DNA of 64,000 nt from an uncultured Kiritimatiellota bacterium (lineage in GTDB: Bacteria > Verrucomicrobiota > Kiritimatiellia > RFP12 > UBA1067), in assembly GCA_934675625.1 (NCBI GenBank), contig CAKURH010000003.1, forward strand, positions 7,385-71,384, written 5' to 3'. The notes beneath the pieces were generated by a model. It was not told the DNA's origin and ran no database searches. It saw nothing but the letters and a program-made list of their open reading frames with translations. The position numbers were made by a program, and so were the translations under genes. Shown one piece after another: positions 62,001-64,000 of this stretch (position 1 is the first letter of the stretch; every line of letters starts with the position of its first letter).

Positions 62001-62859
62001 TTGTGCCGTCGAACTCCTGCCGCGTCGCGAGGCACGAGAGCGTGTTGTACATCCGCTGGTTCGCGCTCGTCCGCAGCAGGCTGCCGGAGTTGCCGACTGC
62101 CGTGCAGTTCACGTAAGGGCCATCGCCGCGCAGGATGTGTTCGTTGTAGCTGTCGCGCGCGCCGCACGCGTCGAAGACGCAGGCGTAGGCCCGGCAGTCA
62201 TAGAGCGCGGCGCCGCCGACCGATGTGCCGGCCGTGTGGCAGCGCAGGGCCAGCGAGCGGATCGCCACGACGCCCGCGAACGCGCCGCCGAACGAAGCCG
62301 CACAGTCGACGGCCGCGCAGTCCTTCACGTAGACGGCGGCCTCGTCCTCTGCGCGGTCAAACGCAACGGCGCCACCGGCGGCCAACGCCGCGAACGATTG
62401 GCGCGCGGCCGTCGCGCCGTTTCGGAACGTGAAGCCTCGAATGACCGTGCCGAATGCCGTGCTGCGCACGAAGACGCCGCGCACCGCCGCCGTGCCAAGA
62501 CCCAAGGCGGACGATGCGTCCGGCGCGCCGTCGATGAAGGTCACGTCGCGGCCGCCCGTCGATTCCAGCGTCAGCGGACGGGAGATCACCACGCGGCTCC
62601 GCCCGCCCGTCGCGTCCGTCTGCACGCCCTCCGCGTCCGCATACGTGCCGGGCGCGACCTTGACGATTCGTTCGGCGTCGTCCGACGCCTCGGCGAGGGT
62701 CACGGCGGACTGGATGAACCGCTTCGCCGTCGCGGGCGTCAGGCCGTCTCCGTCGTCCGTCGGACGCGCCGCGTCGACATACCAGGTCCCGGCAACGAGC
62801 GGACACGCCAACAGGGCGGCGGCCGCGCCGACAAGACTTCTGCTTCTTCTGCACATCAT
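59071..62859 (-). CDS. Very large secreted protein with three right-handed beta-helix modules
   Basis: 1,262 aa from ATG 62859, chosen for AAGGAG upstream and a following signal peptide (MMCRRSRSLVGAAAALLACPLVAG). Three beta-helix modules start at about residue 24 (TWYVDAARPTDDGDG), 465 (ETYTDIQGAVDAASDAA) and 815 (DVYADAARPDDSGDG). The first and third openings are near copies, so the protein grew by internal duplication. Each has turn repeats with Cys and Asn (VEDCVIENSHSYQYG). A C-terminal beta-sandwich (from about 1,165) ends in RGSLLLIR. No lyase residues can be assigned. It is first gene of the 20-kb operon; a role in binding the polymer at the surface is inferred. Confidence 0.8.
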   Translation of the reverse strand: MMCRRSRSLVGAAAALLACPLVAGTWYVDAARPTDDGDGLTPATAKRFIQSAVTLAEASDDAERIVKVAPGTYADAEGVQTDATGGRSRVVISRPLTLESTGGRDVTFIDGAPDASSALGLGTAAVRGVFVRSTAFGTVIRGFTFRNGATAARQSFAALAAGGAVAFDRAEDEAAVYVKDCAAVDCAASFGGAFAGVVAIRSLALRCHTAGTSVGGAALYDCRAYACVFDACGARDSYNEHILRGDGPYVNCTAVGNSGSLLRTSANQRMYNTLSCLATRQEFDGTNNGGDYLIVSASAGLGTVPNNKVVNRVADESLLAPLNGDYRPVQGGPADGFGDPQYCGLGWIPEADRGLDYNGAPFDVSGGAGSIHCGAVQTAAAAQGGAVVWPRVLPTTGGASVSLNLFARTAAWPAQVWVPVASDVFAVTNAEATAPVRFPSAGGFWQTIPASGTLTLVPVSATAQLAVGPDETYTDIQGAVDAASDAADAFTVITVAPGDYGPVSVSGKNVFIRSSGGKAVTTIRGVKDADATDEDVGCGPAAKRCVTVTPGDRLVALAGFTLADGATDIWDGTTGTADNAETWGDAAKAGGFFVAADKAQGFDMTRVQLLDSDVVDCAGGNAAAVWGGWLQRCVIRGSAQPTGGNSVVRQAILSSCYLYENDFRNNQLLANGCEANCCTVSARYQGVWKSVASVSSFLQGVVVCGGKLEKATPTVGSVFDQNPYAIAVTGGFTTDAALVANPDGGFGRLLAGSAAIGAWDVAQKAAISLPAPWTVLVDDLEGNPVEVVAGKVTAGAFQTRYEPKDVYADAARPDDSGDGLTAATAKRTLAGALAVAGCGDTLHLAAGTYAEGTMTQLQPLVDGKSFAVPARVCVREQMTLAGAGSDQTTIRGGFVAEGAGELVRGVVLMAGATLKGVTVADGLCQTKATATDDGCAAGVLADATATVEDCVIENSHSYQYGAVVGGTFRRCVFRNNWAMGGAYSVGWLRVAENCLFTGNRGGSLLKGYERIDSCTFLNDNASLGNATRAYSFGEAADGAVIRNSALILAPTMANMAMPTLVNCLVPKIGWQSWNWVVTNGVNATDCLLDNQTVEVTWAEAWDGHPTADFVGVDRGANAAAPDGTDLAGVQRVQNGTIDIGCYELDRMADCTKAFARRGTATVTGTAGDVRIEDGRLSLASGGSLTAVVDAASDLSWLVRATVTDGKLVVKVNGVVVGELDAATGILELGRLPAGAVVELVADGGAATGPVLRLARGSLLLIR

Positions 62860-62914
62860 GGAAGGGACTCCTTTTTGAGTGGGTGGTTTACGAGACAGTC
62901 TGACAACGGTGAAT

Positions 62915-62923
62915 AGTGTATCA
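62915..62923 (-). promoter_or_regulatory. Extended -10 promoter candidate of the 20-kb operon
   Basis: TGATACACT on the minus strand, 55 nt before ATG 62859. No -35 match at 17 bp, so activator dependence on the divergent AraC-type protein is plausible. It lies 18 bp from the -35 of the opposite promoter. Confidence 0.45.
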
Positions 62924-62941
62924 AACCTGCAAGCCCGCCGC

Positions 62942-62971
62942 TTGATTATTTCACCCAACATTGTGTATAAT
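62942..62971 (+). promoter_or_regulatory. Promoter of the AraC/PAS regulator, leaderless start
   Basis: TTGATT (62942-62947) and TATAAT (62966-62971) at 18-bp spacing. ATG 62978 follows only 6 nt after the -10, placing the transcription start at the start codon. Confidence 0.65.
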
Positions 62972-62977
62972 TCAACC

Positions 62978-63757
62978 ATGAAACCGAGATTAAATCGCAA
63001 ATCGGCGAAAGCCCTCCAGGAACGGTTCCTCACGGCGGCCGGGCCGGGCGTCCGCCTCCTGAAGGCGATGATGGACGCCGTGCCGACGGTCGCCTTCTAC
63101 CTGAAGGACGCCGAAGACCGCATCATGGCGCTCAACCCGCGCAACTGCGAGATCTGCAACGTGCCGAACGAGGCCGCCGCGCTCGGGCGCCGTTCGTCCG
63201 ACATCCTGCCGGCGCCGCTGGCGGAGACGTACATGGCGCGCGACCGCCGGGTGCGCGAGACGCAGAAGCCCCTCGTCGGCGCGCTGAACATGAAGACGGC
63301 GGACCGGTCGGCCCATCCGCGCCGCGTCTCGACGTTCCCCGTCTTCGACGGACACGGCCGCGTCATCGGCACCGCGAGCGTCATCTACCGCGACACGGAT
63401 GACTCCGAGAGCTCACCCCGCGACGACTGGGCGCGCCTCCAGCCGGTCCTCCGACATCTGGAGGCGAACTACGCCGAGCGGACGTCCATCCCCGCCTGCG
63501 CGCGGCTCGCGCACATGTCCGAGACGAACTTTCGCCGCCGCTTCAAGCAGACGCTTGGCTGCACGCCGCTCGAATTCCTCACGAGCCTCCGGCTCGCGGC
63601 GGCGCGGAAGCTGCTGGCGACGACCGACCGCTGCATCGCCGACATCGCGCTGGAGACGGGGTTCTGCGACCACGCCCACTTCATCCGCGCCTTCCGCGCC
63701 CACCGCAAGATGACGCCGGGCGACTACCGCCGCCGCCACCAGAAGCGCCACCCCTGA
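62978..63757 (+). CDS. PAS-domain AraC-family transcriptional regulator
   Basis: 259 aa, the only confident plus-strand gene. Residues about 25-130 form a PAS fold (MMDAVPTVAFYLKDAEDRIMALN, then VFDGHGRVIGTASVIYRDT). Residues about 150-255 form an AraC DNA-binding domain (IPACARLAHMSETNFRRRFK, IADIALETGFCDHAHFIRAF). The PAS part probably senses a small ligand or redox state. Divergent from the 20-kb operon with 118 bp between starts, it is the likely activator of that operon. ATG 62978 is taken although an open frame extends upstream, because the promoter -10 ends 6 nt before it. Confidence 0.88.
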   Translation: MKPRLNRKSAKALQERFLTAAGPGVRLLKAMMDAVPTVAFYLKDAEDRIMALNPRNCEICNVPNEAAALGRRSSDILPAPLAETYMARDRRVRETQKPLVGALNMKTADRSAHPRRVSTFPVFDGHGRVIGTASVIYRDTDDSESSPRDDWARLQPVLRHLEANYAERTSIPACARLAHMSETNFRRRFKQTLGCTPLEFLTSLRLAAARKLLATTDRCIADIALETGFCDHAHFIRAFRAHRKMTPGDYRRRHQKRHP

Positions 63758-64000
63758 CCGCCACGCGCCCCGACCGGCACCGATCAGGCGCGGTAGCCGC
63801 ACTTCGGGCAGACGCCGTCCTTTCCATTCATGGCTGGAGGAGCTCTGTGCAAAGCCACAGGAGCGGTGCCTGCCCGTGGGGATCGCCGTTGATGCGCTTC
63901 CGCTGAAGGTACCACTGGGGTCTGACCCGAATGCCGCTAACTTAAGGCTCATTTGACCTCCTCGGACGCGTATTCTCCGCGCGGTTTTGTCAACAGCGGA
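63758..64000. other. Right-edge intergenic stretch, possible gene remnants
   Basis: No complete gene is seen. On the minus strand a 15-codon frame (63784-63831) reads MNGKDGVCPKCGYRA, a zinc-ribbon-like end. A second frame just upstream reads QWYLQRKRINGDPHGQAP, then LLWLCTELLQP and a stop, which could be the tail of a degraded gene. GGGGTCTGACCCG (63917-63929) resembles the REP-like motif found at 44930. Too short to name. Confidence 0.35.

Overview
The window is about 64 kb of GC-rich DNA, almost all of it coded on the minus strand. It looks like a strictly anaerobic, carbohydrate-degrading bacterium of the Verrucomicrobiota/Kiritimatiellota type, probably host- or gut-associated. This is inferred from gene content, not from a marker gene. 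The evidence is: secreted right-handed beta-helix proteins opening with TWYVDA, long thrombospondin-type-3 repeat proteins, runs of secreted glycosidases, a glycyl radical enzyme with its activase, an IorB subunit and a 2-hydroxyacyl-CoA dehydratase activase fusion. No rRNA, tRNA, CRISPR array or intact mobile element was seen.

Reading in the direction of transcription (right to left): (1) An AraC/PAS regulator (62978-63757, plus strand) diverges from a probable 20-kb operon (62859-42947). The operon encodes a 1,262-aa beta-helix protein, four paralogous secreted TIM-barrel glycosidase-like proteins in B-A-B-A order, a sodium:solute symporter, a bicupin protein, a glycyl-radical activase, a glycyl radical enzyme with an unusual active-site loop, mannose-6-phosphate isomerase and a GH127 enzyme. 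Most internal junctions are 4-bp ATGA overlaps. (2) A housekeeping block follows: an activase-dehydratase fusion, mutS, a GH29 fucosidase, an ABC-F ATPase, miaB and a XylR-type regulator. (3) A second carbohydrate operon (32043-22225) encodes a double lectin-like protein, a Tat-exported metallophosphoesterase, a DUF6259-like glycosidase and an esterase-esterase-rhamnosidase fusion. (4) An accessory stretch (22.2-16.4 kb), more AT-rich in places, holds a thrombospondin-3-repeat protein, two unknown proteins and a decayed DUF2235 gene. (5) A housekeeping run contains dapB, a phosphohexomutase lacking its catalytic domain, a PHP phosphoesterase, pyrB, an Nfu-type protein, iorB, eda and a GH16 enzyme. 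(6) A third carbohydrate operon (10055 to beyond base 1) contains a GntR/LacI-hybrid regulator, two tandem GH-A glycosidases, a beta-helix protein and a large GH-A/six-hairpin protein. An 18-bp perfect palindrome overlaps its -35 region.

The three carbohydrate operons each carry a secreted structural or binding protein (beta-helix or lectin) ending in the same short motif (I/L)IR, and each has a dedicated sensor regulator beside it. The parts suggest locus-specific glycan capture and hydrolysis outside the cytoplasm. Sodium-symport uptake and glycyl-radical or isomerase processing would then occur inside. The actual glycans are not readable from sequence alone. Promoters share an extended -10 element, TG(G/C)TATAAT, and several genes begin 6-10 nt after it, so leaderless or near-leaderless mRNAs are likely.
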